From: a virus
Reading direction: 5' to 3' (one strand)
Virus record (IMG/VR): IMGVR_UViG_3300025313_001042
Span: 1-22,228 of that record
Length of the DNA: 22,228 nt
Positions 1-5,425 of this stretch are shown piece after piece; position 1 is the stretch's first letter; each line of letters opens with the position of its first letter. Position numbers and translations under genes: made by a program. Below the pieces are notes generated by a model. It was not told the origin of the DNA and searched no databases. It was given only the letters and a program-made list of their open reading frames with translations.

Positions 1-71
1 CAGGCAAAGCCACAGTGCGACATGGGGTGAGCCCCACTCGAACTAACCCCCGGTGGGACAGGGGGAAAAGA

Positions 72-91
72 CCTGCCTGAAGGCAGACAGG
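72..91. repeat. CCTGCCTG-type palindromic repeat
   Basis: CCTGCCTG, four bases, then CAGACAGG: an 8-bp inverted pair with one mismatch. It is the first of at least eight copies of a CCTGYCTG/CAGRCAGG family scattered through the window (1356, 1705, 1977, 9830, 19306, 19405, 20369). Confidence 0.6.
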
Positions 92-219
92 CATCTACAC
101 TGTCAGAGGGATTCTGTTCCTGATGAGTCTGGGGTGTGGAATTTGATCTCGATCTGATACGTTCCCCTTCCCTCAGCCAAGAACGCGGCATCTGAAAAAG
201 AAAAACCAGGACGGGGGGA

Positions 220-451
220 ACAAAAAGCCTGGGCTGGCAAATGATAATCCAAAGCAAAAATGCGCAAGTGTCAAAATACCGGCGTGGTGGCGAACCCGTG
301 TTTGTTTTTTGGTGGATGCTGGCTGTGCGGCAAAACCAAAAGCGCCGCAGGCCATCACCACCAAAACAACACGCCACCACCCGTATTTTGAGAGCACACT
401 TGCCGCATTTTTTCTGCTTTGGGAATTAGCCAGAAATCCAGGCATTTTTGT
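220..451. repeat. Long imperfect inverted repeat (~230 bp)
   Basis: The left arm (220-~328) and the reverse complement of the right arm (~342-451) read the same with small gaps. Matching blocks, from outside inwards, are ACAAAAA-GCCTGG, CCAAAGCA, AAATGCG-CAAGTGT, CAAAATAC, GTGGTGGCG, TTGG and GGTGGATG-like. The centre is near 335. The whole stretch could fold into one long hairpin as RNA or single-stranded DNA. It has no coding capacity and no clear flanking target duplication. It could be a MITE-like element, a structured RNA or a single-strand origin; the sequence alone does not decide. Confidence 0.7.
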
Positions 452-508
452 AGTGCAAGGCAAAGGCAAAGGCAAAAAAAACCTTGCATAATTGTAAACT
501 CTTTTGTA

Positions 509-537
509 TTGCATTGTATTGCATTGTGTGCTACACT
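509..537 (+). promoter_or_regulatory. Promoter of the 544 gene (extended -10)
   Basis: A -35-like TTGCAT (509-514) is followed by a 17-base spacer and TACACT (532-537), preceded by the extended -10 dinucleotide TG (529-530). The ATG at 544 begins six bases after the -10, so transcription should begin at or next to the start codon and the message would be leaderless. No Shine-Dalgarno sequence precedes that ATG, which agrees. Confidence 0.55.
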
Positions 538-543
538 GTAGCT

Positions 544-729
544 ATGAAAACATCAATCCAGCAAGCAGCAGCACGATCCCTAATACACAGGGCAATCACA
601 GCGCCAACCCAAACAAAGGCGCAAATCTTGGCGCAGGCAGCAGCCGCCCTTGATCCATCCGTCAACCCAAACAAAGTTCAAGAAATCTGGCTAGCAAAGT
701 TCAGCCAAACAAAAAAGGCAGGTTCATAA
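544..729 (+). CDS. Small unknown protein, likely leaderless
   Basis: Encodes 61 residues starting MKTSIQQAAARSL, alanine- and glutamine-rich and probably helical, ending in a basic tail. I do not recognise the family. The internal segment resembles helices of small DNA- or RNA-binding proteins, but nothing specific can be named. The upstream in-frame ATG at 484 is rejected because it lies inside the promoter and gives an odd Cys/Tyr-rich extension. The start at 544 sits six bases after a -10 box, so the mRNA is probably leaderless. The stop codon overlaps an ATG (TAATG at 727-731), so a downstream short frame could be coupled to it. Confidence 0.6.
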   Translation: MKTSIQQAAARSLIHRAITAPTQTKAQILAQAAAALDPSVNPNKVQEIWLAKFSQTKKAGS

Positions 730-818
730 TGTCAGCATCATTCGAGCATTTCATCTGCGTTCTAGTAATGCGGTTTCTTTCTGTGCTCCCCCTTCCATGG
801 GCGGTGTCCCATGTCTAG
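729..818 (+). CDS. Possible 29-residue coupling peptide
   Basis: An ATG overlaps the stop of the previous gene (TAATG) and opens a 29-codon frame with a hydrophobic middle (FICVLVMRFLSVLPLPW). Its stop overlaps the start of the SLOG-like gene at 811. That gene has no visible Shine-Dalgarno sequence, so this frame could act as a coupling ORF that delivers ribosomes to 811. No homology is recognised and the frame may be chance. Confidence 0.25.
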   Translation: MSASFEHFICVLVMRFLSVLPLPWAVSHV

Positions 819-1353
819 CGTTTACTTCGGCGGTTCCCGATCGCTCCCATCATCCCCCATCGTGGGCCAGGTTGTAAAGGCAATTCTTAGTTCCGGCCAG
901 TCCGTTACTGTTGGTTGTGCCACAGGCGCAGATCAGCAGGTAATACAGTCTGTTGGTGTCTCATCGTTTTCGCAGCTTCGCGTGTTTGCAGCCTTCGCTC
1001 AGTCCGGGGCCGGTTCCTGGTCGGGTTCAGCCGTCCGCCAGGTTCAGCAGTTCGCAAAAATGGGCGGGTCCGTGTCATGGCTGGCCGGTGGTGGTTTGCA
1101 GGTTCCCATGGTCGCCCGTCTCATGTCCCGTTCCGTGGCAGGTCTCACAGGCGCATCCGCAGCCGTCTTTTTTAGTCCTGGGGTTGGCTCGCTCAAAGTC
1201 GCTGGTGTTGCAGTAGAGCGCGGCATTCCGGTTTTTGCTTTTTCCAATCCCATGCCAGGCAGCCCGCGCGGTTGTGCCGGTTCCTGGGTCAAATCTCAGT
1301 TCATGGGTTTTCAATGCTGGCAGTGGTTGTCCGCGCAATTATCTTTTATTTAG
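811..1353 (+). CDS. SLOG/DprA-like Rossmann protein
   Basis: 180 residues with the hallmarks of the SLOG superfamily (DprA, LOG and YspA-like proteins), which bind nucleotides or nucleotide-derived ligands. An N-terminal strand ends in GGSR (residues 7-10). A glycine loop VGCATGADQ (34-42) follows, and a late GSLKVAGVAVERGIPVFAF segment (126-144) matches the usual GS..A...G.PV pattern. A Cys/Trp-containing tail follows. Function is unknown; related proteins are common on mobile elements and in predicted nucleotide-signalling or defence systems. The plus strand is G/T-rich here while most neighbours are A/C-rich, suggesting a different origin or an inversion. No clear ribosome binding site is seen; coupling to the short frame at 729 is possible. 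A perfect palindrome follows the stop. Confidence 0.75.
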   Translation: MSSVYFGGSRSLPSSPIVGQVVKAILSSGQSVTVGCATGADQQVIQSVGVSSFSQLRVFAAFAQSGAGSWSGSAVRQVQQFAKMGGSVSWLAGGGLQVPMVARLMSRSVAGLTGASAAVFFSPGVGSLKVAGVAVERGIPVFAFSNPMPGSPRGCAGSWVKSQFMGFQCWQWLSAQLSFI

Positions 1354-1355
1354 TC

Positions 1356-1397
1356 ACCTGCCTGCGCAGGCAGGTCTTCCGCGAGGCGTTCTCGCGG
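1356..1397. repeat. Perfect palindrome plus second hairpin after the SLOG gene
   Basis: ACCTGCCTGCGCAGGCAGGT (1356-1375) is a perfect 20-base palindrome three bases after the stop codon. It is followed at once by CCGCGAG, five bases, CTCGCGG (1379-1397). There is no T-run, so neither is a classical intrinsic terminator. The position suggests transcript-end protection or a REP-like repeat insertion. Confidence 0.7.
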
Positions 1398-1426
1398 TTC
1401 AATCAATCAATAGGAGAAACCAGCAA

Positions 1427-1753
1427 ATGAGTCCAATCAATACCCCCCCCGAAGGCAAAGGCGCCATCAACTTACGCGGCAGATGTTTCGTGCAGGGCGC
1501 ATACCGTGATTGTTTGGTGATCGAAGCAAGCAGCCTTTCAAAATCCGCCAAAGTTCAAGTACGCGGCAGTCTGTTTGTTACCGAAGTCACGTTTCAGAAC
1601 ATTGCCAATATTTCGCTAGTCTATGACGACGGAACCATCCTTCAATCGTTCGGAGCGCCGCGCGCAACGAACACAAACTCACTCGCGTTCATTCAATTCA
1701 GCCACCTGTCTGCGTGCGACGCACAGGCAGAGGCGATCCAAGAGCAAACATGA
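1427..1753 (+). CDS. Unknown small phage protein
   Basis: 108 residues. The start is set by the module TAGGAGAAACCAGCAAATG directly upstream, shared with several other genes of the window. The middle looks like a compact beta-rich fold (alternating strands around LRGRCFVQGAYRDCLVIEAS and FVTEVTFQNIANISLVYDDG). The last 15 residues, LSACDAQAEAIQEQT, are encoded by a copy of the short palindromic repeat (1705-1730), so the native C-terminus has probably been replaced or extended. The stop overlaps the next start (ATGA). I do not recognise the family. Confidence 0.65.
   Translation: MSPINTPPEGKGAINLRGRCFVQGAYRDCLVIEASSLSKSAKVQVRGSLFVTEVTFQNIANISLVYDDGTILQSFGAPRATNTNSLAFIQFSHLSACDAQAEAIQEQT
1705..1730. 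repeat. Palindromic repeat inside a gene end, copy 1
   Basis: A 26-base unit beginning CCTGTCTGCGTGC and ending GCACAGGCAG, with TGCGT/ACGCA as inner stem. It differs by only two bases from the unit at 1977-2002. It is translated in frame as LSACDAQAE near the C-terminus of the gene at 1427. Confidence 0.75.
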
Positions 1754-2031
1754 AAACCTACTACGAACAACGCTATTGCGACGAATGCGTCCGTGTCCAC
1801 TGGCTGGAAGTCACCCGCAGGCAAAAGCAAATCTGCCACGGAGAGACCTACTTCCCACACGGAGACCCAACCCACTACACCCGCCGACTCGGACATGGTA
1901 TAGAAGTGATCGAGAAAGTTTATAACCTGCCGATTGACTGGCAGATGGTGCTTGAAGCGAAAGAGCCAGAGCGCGACCTGTCTGCGTGCAGCGCACAGGC
2001 AGAGACAGTAGACCAGTCTCAAGACTGGTAA
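1750..2031 (+). CDS. Unknown small protein with Cys pair
   Basis: 93 residues starting MKTYYEQRYCDECVRVHW. The early Cys-x-x-Cys together with later Cys and His residues could bind a metal, but only weakly suggests a zinc fold. The start overlaps the stop of the previous gene (ATGA, 1750-1753), so translation is probably coupled. The C-terminal LSACSAQAE again comes from the palindromic repeat unit. Two consecutive genes therefore carry nearly the same repeat at nearly the same place relative to their stop codons. Confidence 0.65.
   Translation: MKTYYEQRYCDECVRVHWLEVTRRQKQICHGETYFPHGDPTHYTRRLGHGIEVIEKVYNLPIDWQMVLEAKEPERDLSACSAQAETVDQSQDW
1977..2002. repeat. Palindromic repeat inside a gene end, copy 2
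   Basis: Same unit as 1705-1730 with two substitutions, translated in the same frame as LSACSAQAE just before the end of the gene at 1750. Conservation of both frame and position suggests selection for insertions that keep the gene open, or duplication of a gene end. Confidence 0.75.
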
Positions 2032-2042
2032 AGGAAAACACA

Positions 2043-2261
2043 ATGTTTTACTTCACGACATACCAAACATACCTAAAGCAGGAATTCTGGTTCACGGTCA
2101 CAGAACGTTTTTTTGGAAAAGTGCGATATACCAGTTCGACTTACCCGACCGTCGAAGAAACTGAAACCGCAGCGCGGGAATTCGTCGCATACTACGAAGC
2201 AATCGCACGACGCGACGAAGAAGATTATCTGAACTCACTCAAAGGAGAATCCAGCAAATGA
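2043..2261 (+). CDS. Unknown small acidic protein
   Basis: 72 residues, aromatic-rich N-terminal half (MFYFTTYQTYLKQEFWF) and an acidic helical C-terminal half. The start has an AAAGGA ribosome binding site nine bases upstream. The stop overlaps the ATG of the next gene (ATGA at 2258-2261). The last codons, GESSK, are the next gene's start module read in this frame. I do not recognise the family. It belongs to a run of small co-oriented genes typical of phage early or accessory regions. Confidence 0.65.
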   Translation: MFYFTTYQTYLKQEFWFTVTERFFGKVRYTSSTYPTVEETETAAREFVAYYEAIARRDEEDYLNSLKGESSK

Positions 2262-2470
2262 ACAGTTACGTTTACATCAAAGAGCCAGGACTTTACACCG
2301 TGGGGTTTTACGACCCATCCGGTAAGTTTCAGCCAGAGAGCTATCACGCCAGCCAGGAAGCAGCAGCCGAGCGCGTGCACTGGCTCAACGGCGGCAGCGA
2401 CAGCGACGAAGGCGAAAGCCCCGCCGAGACCATCCGCAAGAACGCCGATGCCAAACGATGGAGCAAATAG
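2258..2470 (+). CDS. Unknown small protein
   Basis: 70 residues, with a short beta-like N-terminal half (VYIKEPGLYTVGFYDPSG) of the kind seen in small phage accessory proteins, then an acidic linker (SDSDEGESPAE) and a basic end. The start follows the shared module AAAGGAGAATCCAGCAAATG. The gap to the next start is one base. No family assignment can be made. Confidence 0.65.
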   Translation: MNSYVYIKEPGLYTVGFYDPSGKFQPESYHASQEAAAERVHWLNGGSDSDEGESPAETIRKNADAKRWSK

Positions 2471-2471
2471 C

Positions 2472-2900
2472 ATGAACGCCCAACCCATCCAACCCAACAC
2501 CCTATTAGATGACCTCCATCCGAAACGCTTCCTCCAGGTTTCGGACCTGCTCGAACGCTGGAACGTGCAGCAGCTTATAGTCACGATTTCACGCATGATG
2601 AGCGAAGAAACCGTACCCAACCCAAAGGACTTGGATCCAAAAACCGCGGACAAGCAGCACCCCAACGGAAAGCCGCGCGTAGTAATGCAGCCAGTGCTTT
2701 ACTTCAAGACCAAGGCCGGCGCAGAATTCCCGCGCGGTTATCTGGTCTCCGCACAAGTGGACGTGGAGTCGCTCAAGTCATCGACCGGGGCCAGGACAAC
2801 CGGCGAAGTGATCGGCAAGAAGATTATCATTTTCGTAGGCGAGCACAGGAAGCAAGCCGTATTGAGGATCTCGCCGGTAAAGCCAGAGCCGGAGAAGTAG
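2472..2900 (+). CDS. Unknown phage protein, 142 residues
   Basis: The start ATG lies one base after the previous stop; no strong ribosome binding site is seen, so coupling is likely. The N-terminal part (HPKRFLQVSDLLERW) is helical. The C-terminal part is beta-rich (PVLYFKTKAGAEFPRGYLVSAQVDVESL, then GKKIIIFVGEHRKQAVLRI). The alternation of strands would suit a small single-domain binding protein, possibly for nucleic acid, but there is no motif that proves it. Upstream in-frame starts inside the previous gene are rejected. Confidence 0.65.
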   Translation: MNAQPIQPNTLLDDLHPKRFLQVSDLLERWNVQQLIVTISRMMSEETVPNPKDLDPKTADKQHPNGKPRVVMQPVLYFKTKAGAEFPRGYLVSAQVDVESLKSSTGARTTGEVIGKKIIIFVGEHRKQAVLRISPVKPEPEK

Positions 2901-2983
2901 CCGTGCCAACGCACGAAGCAGCGGCCGGCGAAAAACCGCCGCCGCTGATTTCATAGTTGGGCGGACTCGCCCAGGAGATGAAA

Positions 2984-3244
2984 ATGTTTGAAAGTATCAA
3001 AGATTGGTTTTGGAATCGTAGCATTGCATATGATCTTCGCAAAGCTGGCATAAAAGCCGAAATCCGCAAAGGTTCAAGTTTTGCTGATGCGATAAAGCAG
3101 TTGGCAGAGGAAGAAGCCGCCCAACAAGGCGTGCAGGCGGACAATTGCCCGCGGTGCGGCGGTCGTGGTGAAGTGCGTAATGAAGGTTTTGTGTGGGTTG
3201 CTTGCCCCGTCTGCGATGGTGCGGGCATTGCCGCTAAAGCCTAA
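2984..3244 (+). CDS. Small zinc-ribbon protein (DnaJ-type CxxCxGxG)
   Basis: 86 residues: a helical N-terminal part (MFESIKDWFW to about residue 50) followed by a pair of DnaJ-like zinc knuckles, CPRCGGRGEV (Cys55, Cys58) and CPVCDGAG (Cys74, Cys77). This is the CxxCxGxG pattern that holds one zinc ion. The start at 2984 is chosen for the AGGAG at 2973-2977; a longer TTG start at 2957 lies inside a small hairpin and is less likely. The role is probably a protein-protein or protein-nucleic acid adaptor. A strong terminator follows directly. Confidence 0.75.
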   Translation: MFESIKDWFWNRSIAYDLRKAGIKAEIRKGSSFADAIKQLAEEEAAQQGVQADNCPRCGGRGEVRNEGFVWVACPVCDGAGIAAKA

Positions 3245-3258
3245 GCCGTTTGCACCCA

Positions 3259-3290
3259 ACCCGCCGATGACCTCGGCGGGTTTTTCTTTC
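3259..3290 (+). terminator. Rho-independent terminator
   Basis: ACCCGCCGA, five-base loop TGACC, TCGGCGGGT, then TTTTTCTTT: a perfect 9-bp GC-rich stem with a T-run, 15 bases after the stop at 3244. It ends the left rightward gene cluster. Confidence 0.9.
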
Positions 3291-3476
3291 AAAAAAATTT
3301 TTCGAGCCTGGCGGCTCGCACTTCGTGGCGGGACGGATAAAGACTCCGGTTTACTGTTGGCTTCGCGTTTGGGTTTGGGAATACACCCGTTTCGACAGGA
3401 GAGCCAGGGCATAAGCCGCCACGCGAGGCGTGGCATGCCCTTCCCGGAATGAAGCCGACGAGTTTCCCACCAGCCA
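3291..3476. other. Hairpin-rich intergenic stretch
   Basis: No gene is seen between the terminator and the promoter at 3477. Two short hairpins are present: CGAGCC-TGGC-GGCTCG (3303-3318) and CCACGC-GAG-GCGTGG (3419-3433). The text around 3303-3340 resembles short dispersed repeats rather than coding DNA. Confidence 0.5.
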
Positions 3477-3505
3477 TTGACAGCACTTGGAGTATTTGGT
3501 ATATT
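3477..3505 (+). promoter_or_regulatory. Strong sigma-70-type promoter of the excisionase-like gene
   Basis: A perfect -35 TTGACA (3477-3482), a 17-base spacer and TATATT (3500-3505). The ATG of the gene starts at 3512, six bases after the -10, so the start codon should be at or next to the transcript 5' end. This is the same spacing as at 532/544. Confidence 0.85.
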
Positions 3506-3511
3506 TGGCTT

Positions 3512-3721
3512 ATGACCAAGACGACACTATCAACCAAAGAAGCGGCGGAGATACTGGAAGTCAGCGACCAAACCATTATCAACTGGTGGAAAGAAGGATT
3601 TATTGAAGGATACAAACTCAATCCGTCAAAGAGCAATTCGGCAATACGTGTCTCTAGGAAACGCATTGACCAAATACTTAGAGAACGAACGAACCCGAGA
3701 AGTCAGCCAACAGGAAAATAA
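3512..3721 (+). CDS. xis: Excisionase-like MerR-type HTH protein
   Basis: 69 residues starting MTKTTLSTKEAAEILEVSDQ. Residues 5-56 match the short winged-helix (excisionase/MerR, HTH_17) DNA-binding domain: LSTKEAAEILEVS as the first helices, TIINWWKEGFIEGYKL as recognition helix and turn, then RVSRKRIDQIL as the closing helix. The basic tail would add DNA contacts. Position fits: the tRNA-derived att core is about 165 bp downstream and the integrase lies beyond, so a directionality factor is the likely role, although transcription control cannot be excluded. It has its own strong promoter and probably a leaderless message. The upstream start at 3449 is rejected because it overlaps the promoter. 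Confidence 0.8.
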   Translation: MTKTTLSTKEAAEILEVSDQTIINWWKEGFIEGYKLNPSKSNSAIRVSRKRIDQILRERTNPRSQPTGK

Positions 3722-3731
3722 CGAAACTGCA

Positions 3732-3791
3732 ATGTTTCTTTTCCTGTTTGTCGTCGTCTGGTTAGTTGCACTAGAATTCGGCCATAAGTAA
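3732..3791 (+). CDS. Possible 19-residue membrane peptide
   Basis: A very short frame, MFLFLFVVVWLVALEFGHK, that is one hydrophobic helix. It lies 10 bases after the excisionase-like gene, and an AGGAAA sequence is present upstream at poor distance. Such mini-proteins occur in phages, but chance is possible. Its end runs into the terminator hairpin serving the opposite strand. Confidence 0.3.
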   Translation: MFLFLFVVVWLVALEFGHK

Positions 3792-3824
3792 AAAGACCGC
3801 CCCCCGCTCTAACGGAGGGCGATC
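3789..3824 (-). terminator. Terminator for leftward (integrase) transcription
   Basis: On the minus strand a stem of about 12 bp (3813-3824 with 3795-3806, two mismatches, loop 3807-3812) is followed by TTTTTAC. It lies about 130 bp past the integrase stop, beyond the tRNA fragment. It could end the integrase message or, after integration, the tRNA transcript. Confidence 0.7.
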
Positions 3825-3839
3825 AAGAGCCATCTTCGC

Positions 3840-3869
3840 AAAGGTAAGACCATTTACACCTGTACCTTT
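3840..3869. promoter_or_regulatory. Inverted repeat beside the att core
   Basis: AAAGGTA (3840-3846) and TACCTTT (3863-3869) form a perfect 7-bp inverted pair 17 bp from the tRNA-derived core. Arm-type binding sites for an integrase or excisionase are expected near attP; this is a candidate only. Confidence 0.35.
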
Positions 3870-3886
3870 ACAACCGAATAGCTCAG

Positions 3887-3941
3887 AGCGGGTGATGGGA
3901 CTCGAACCCACGATATCTTGCTTGGGAAGCAAGCGTTCTAC
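3887..3941 (-). other. attP core: 3' part of tRNA-Gly(CCC)
   Basis: Read on the minus strand, this is tRNA-Gly from the 3' side of the D arm to the discriminator: GTAGAAC, anticodon arm CTTGC-TTCCCAA-GCAAG with anticodon CCC, T arm GTGGG-TTCGAGT-CCCAT, acceptor CACCCGC and a final T. The 5' half (acceptor 5' strand and D stem) is missing and replaced by unrelated sequence, so it is not a functional tRNA. Tyrosine integrases commonly use such tRNA 3' ends as attachment sites. The fragment ends 15 bp from the integrase stop codon. Excisionase-like and integrase genes lie on either side. Confidence 0.85.
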
Positions 3942-3956
3942 AGTGGGAATAGTACA

Positions 3957-4796
3957 TTATAAATCCTTTACGAGCTTCGAAACAGGCAAATACTGACGCA
4001 TGGAATCCAGCTTCAGGGTGCGAGTGTAGCGATGGATCATCTCTGAATTATTCCACCGGCCCCCCTCCATCAACACACGTTCAGGAGCACCATTCTCCGT
4101 GGCAAGCACGGCGAAAGTACGACGAAAATCATGCGGCGAAAGTTTTATGCCAATTCGCCGACCCCATTCCCTGACAATCGACTGCAACCCTTCGGGAGTC
4201 AGCCCACCCCCCGTAAAAACATTCGTGAATAAAAACCCCTGCCCATCCGCAACCTCGCGGTAATGCAGCCAGCGCGCGATATTCTCGGCGGTCTCGGGGG
4301 AAAAAACAGCCGCCGACCACTGACCACCCTTGACGATCACTTGTAAAACACGTTGATTCAGATCAGTATCCGCTTGCTGAAGCCGGCAGATCTCCGAACA
4401 GCGCAGGCCCGTATCCAACGCCACAGACGCAATCGCCAGATCACGAGTCCCCTTCGACGTATACGGATCAAATGAAGCCAGCAACCGCAAGGCCACATCC
4501 GCACTCAAAGCGCGCTGTGGCTTGCCAGCAACACGCTTCAACTTCGCCGACAATGCAGGATGACTGCCATACTTCCATGAAAGATATTTCTGACAGGCAG
4601 CCAGGGCAACGCAGCGCCGGCTACTCCCCCACTCAGGCTTAGAGACAAACTCAATCAATCCAGCAGCCGAGAGATCTGCAGGGTCACACGATTTGCTAAG
4701 CAAATCGGACAGGAAGCGGAAAAGCACACTTGCATAAGTGCGCTTGGTTGTGTCTGCAAGCGGAAACGACGCAAGGAACTCTCGAACCCGAATCAT
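3957..4796 (-). CDS. int: Tyrosine recombinase / phage integrase
   Basis: 279 residues, the normal size for a compact tyrosine integrase. Residues 1-90 form the SAM-like core-binding domain (TKRTYASVLFRFLSDLL). The catalytic domain follows, with Arg132 (TGLRCSEICRL), Lys156 (VKGGQW), His222-x-x-Arg225 (HDFRRTF), Trp248 (GGRW) and the nucleophile Tyr257 (HRYTR). The usual second histidine is replaced by Trp, as in Cre. The start has a strong GGAGGTG seven bases upstream. The enzyme should join the phage attP (3887-3941) to a host tRNA-Gly(CCC) gene. It is the only clear leftward gene and is separated from the rightward genes by a structured intergenic region. Confidence 0.93.
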   Translation of the reverse strand: MIRVREFLASFPLADTTKRTYASVLFRFLSDLLSKSCDPADLSAAGLIEFVSKPEWGSSRRCVALAACQKYLSWKYGSHPALSAKLKRVAGKPQRALSADVALRLLASFDPYTSKGTRDLAIASVALDTGLRCSEICRLQQADTDLNQRVLQVIVKGGQWSAAVFSPETAENIARWLHYREVADGQGFLFTNVFTGGGLTPEGLQSIVREWGRRIGIKLSPHDFRRTFAVLATENGAPERVLMEGGRWNNSEMIHRYTRTLKLDSMRQYLPVSKLVKDL

Positions 4797-4871
4797 ATAG
4801 CACCTCCACGATCAGAAACTAGACGAAAGCGACAAGCGTTTGTAACTCACACTTTGGTAAGGCGTCGCCAT

Positions 4872-4917
4872 CTACAAAAACGGGAGGGCTCGAAGAGCCC
4901 GAGCCCTGTTTTTGTAG
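4872..4917. terminator. Symmetrical hairpin in the divergent int/5013 region
   Basis: CTACAAAAAC (4872-4881) and GTTTTTGTAG (4908-4917) form a perfect 10-bp inverted pair enclosing a GC-rich inner hairpin (GGGCTC-GAA-GAGCCC, 4886-4900). With A-runs on one side and T-runs on the other it could terminate in both directions. A bidirectional terminator between divergent genes is unusual, so an operator or protein-binding dyad is also possible. Confidence 0.6.
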
Positions 4918-4942
4918 ACGCAACAAATGTCACCAACCGCGC

Positions 4943-4957
4943 GGGAGAATCCAGCAA
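4943..4957 (+). repeat. Orphan start-site module without a gene
   Basis: GGGAGAATCCAGCAA here repeats the module GGAGAATCCAGCAAATG found 56 bp later before the 5013 gene, but is followed by GAC instead of ATG. It may mark a deleted gene or a past duplication. Confidence 0.55.
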
Positions 4958-5012
4958 GACAATCACACACGATTAGTGACAATCCGATTTTACCAGAAGG
5001 AGAATCCAGCAA

Positions 5013-5204
5013 ATGAACAAAAAGGACGATGTATTTCGCAATGGCGAGAACGGCGCGCAGCGCCAAACCACTCGCTATGATGTGCTCGATGCACAGAGGG
5101 ACGGTAAATTCCCCGTCCGAGACGGCGAGACCGGACACCCCATCGGCTCAGACGGCAAGACTGATTGGGCACGCGTGATCCGGGAGGCGAACGAAGAACA
5201 ATGA
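5013..5204 (+). CDS. Unknown small phage protein
   Basis: 63 residues, hydrophilic, rich in Gly, Asp and Arg, with a middle DGKFPVRDGETGHPIGSDGK of repeated short turns. The start is set by the module AAGGAGAATCCAGCAAATG. The stop overlaps the next start (ATGA). No family is recognised. As first gene of the rightward operon after the integrase it would be expressed with the two genes that follow. Confidence 0.65.
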   Translation: MNKKDDVFRNGENGAQRQTTRYDVLDAQRDGKFPVRDGETGHPIGSDGKTDWARVIREANEEQ

Positions 5205-5425
5205 CCAATACGACAAGTAGAGTACTAGCGGCCATCACGGATTATTGGCGGGAGAACGCCATCCCGCCAACCATCCGCAACATACAAGCAGCAACAGGCT
5301 TACGCTCTACATCAGCAGTTCGTCACTGCTACCTGAAACTCGAAAAATACGGGGCAATCAAAAGAATAAAGAGCAAGCCTGTACCAATCTCAATCTATCT
5401 ACTCATAAGGAGAAACCAGCAATGA
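5201..5425 (+). CDS. LexA-like winged-helix DNA-binding protein
   Basis: 74 residues matching the LexA N-terminal winged-helix domain: ITDYWRENAIPPTIRNIQAATGLRSTSAVRHCYLKLEKYGAIKR (residues 12-55) follows the LexA order of helix, PPT-R-I, GL-S-S-V and LE-GI-R. The autoproteolytic domain of LexA/CI repressors is absent, so it cannot be self-cleaved. A small DNA-binding regulator of phage or host promoters is likely. The start overlaps the previous stop (ATGA, 5201-5204) and the stop overlaps the next start at 5422. Its last residues, IRRNQQ, are simply the next gene's start module read in another frame, so the true functional part ends before. Confidence 0.75.
   Translation: MTNTTSRVLAAITDYWRENAIPPTIRNIQAATGLRSTSAVRHCYLKLEKYGAIKRIKSKPVPISIYLLIRRNQQ

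Larger units (their letters stand above)
1..543. other. Left non-coding region
   Basis: No convincing gene is visible here. Short ORFs in both strands have no ribosome binding site and low-complexity translations. The region contains GC-rich self-complementary stretches (about 26-65), one short palindromic repeat (72-91), a large imperfect inverted repeat (220-451), a GGCAAA tandem run (about 460-475) and a promoter (509-537). I cannot tell whether the first 200 bases belong to the phage or to flanking DNA. Confidence 0.5.

Noticed and set aside
173-514. 113-residue reverse-strand frame across the large palindrome
   Set aside because: Low-complexity Phe/Leu-rich translation, no ribosome binding site, fully explained by the inverted repeat.
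3887-3941. Functional tRNA-Gly gene
   Set aside because: The 5' acceptor strand and 5' D-stem are missing, so it can only be an attachment-site fragment.
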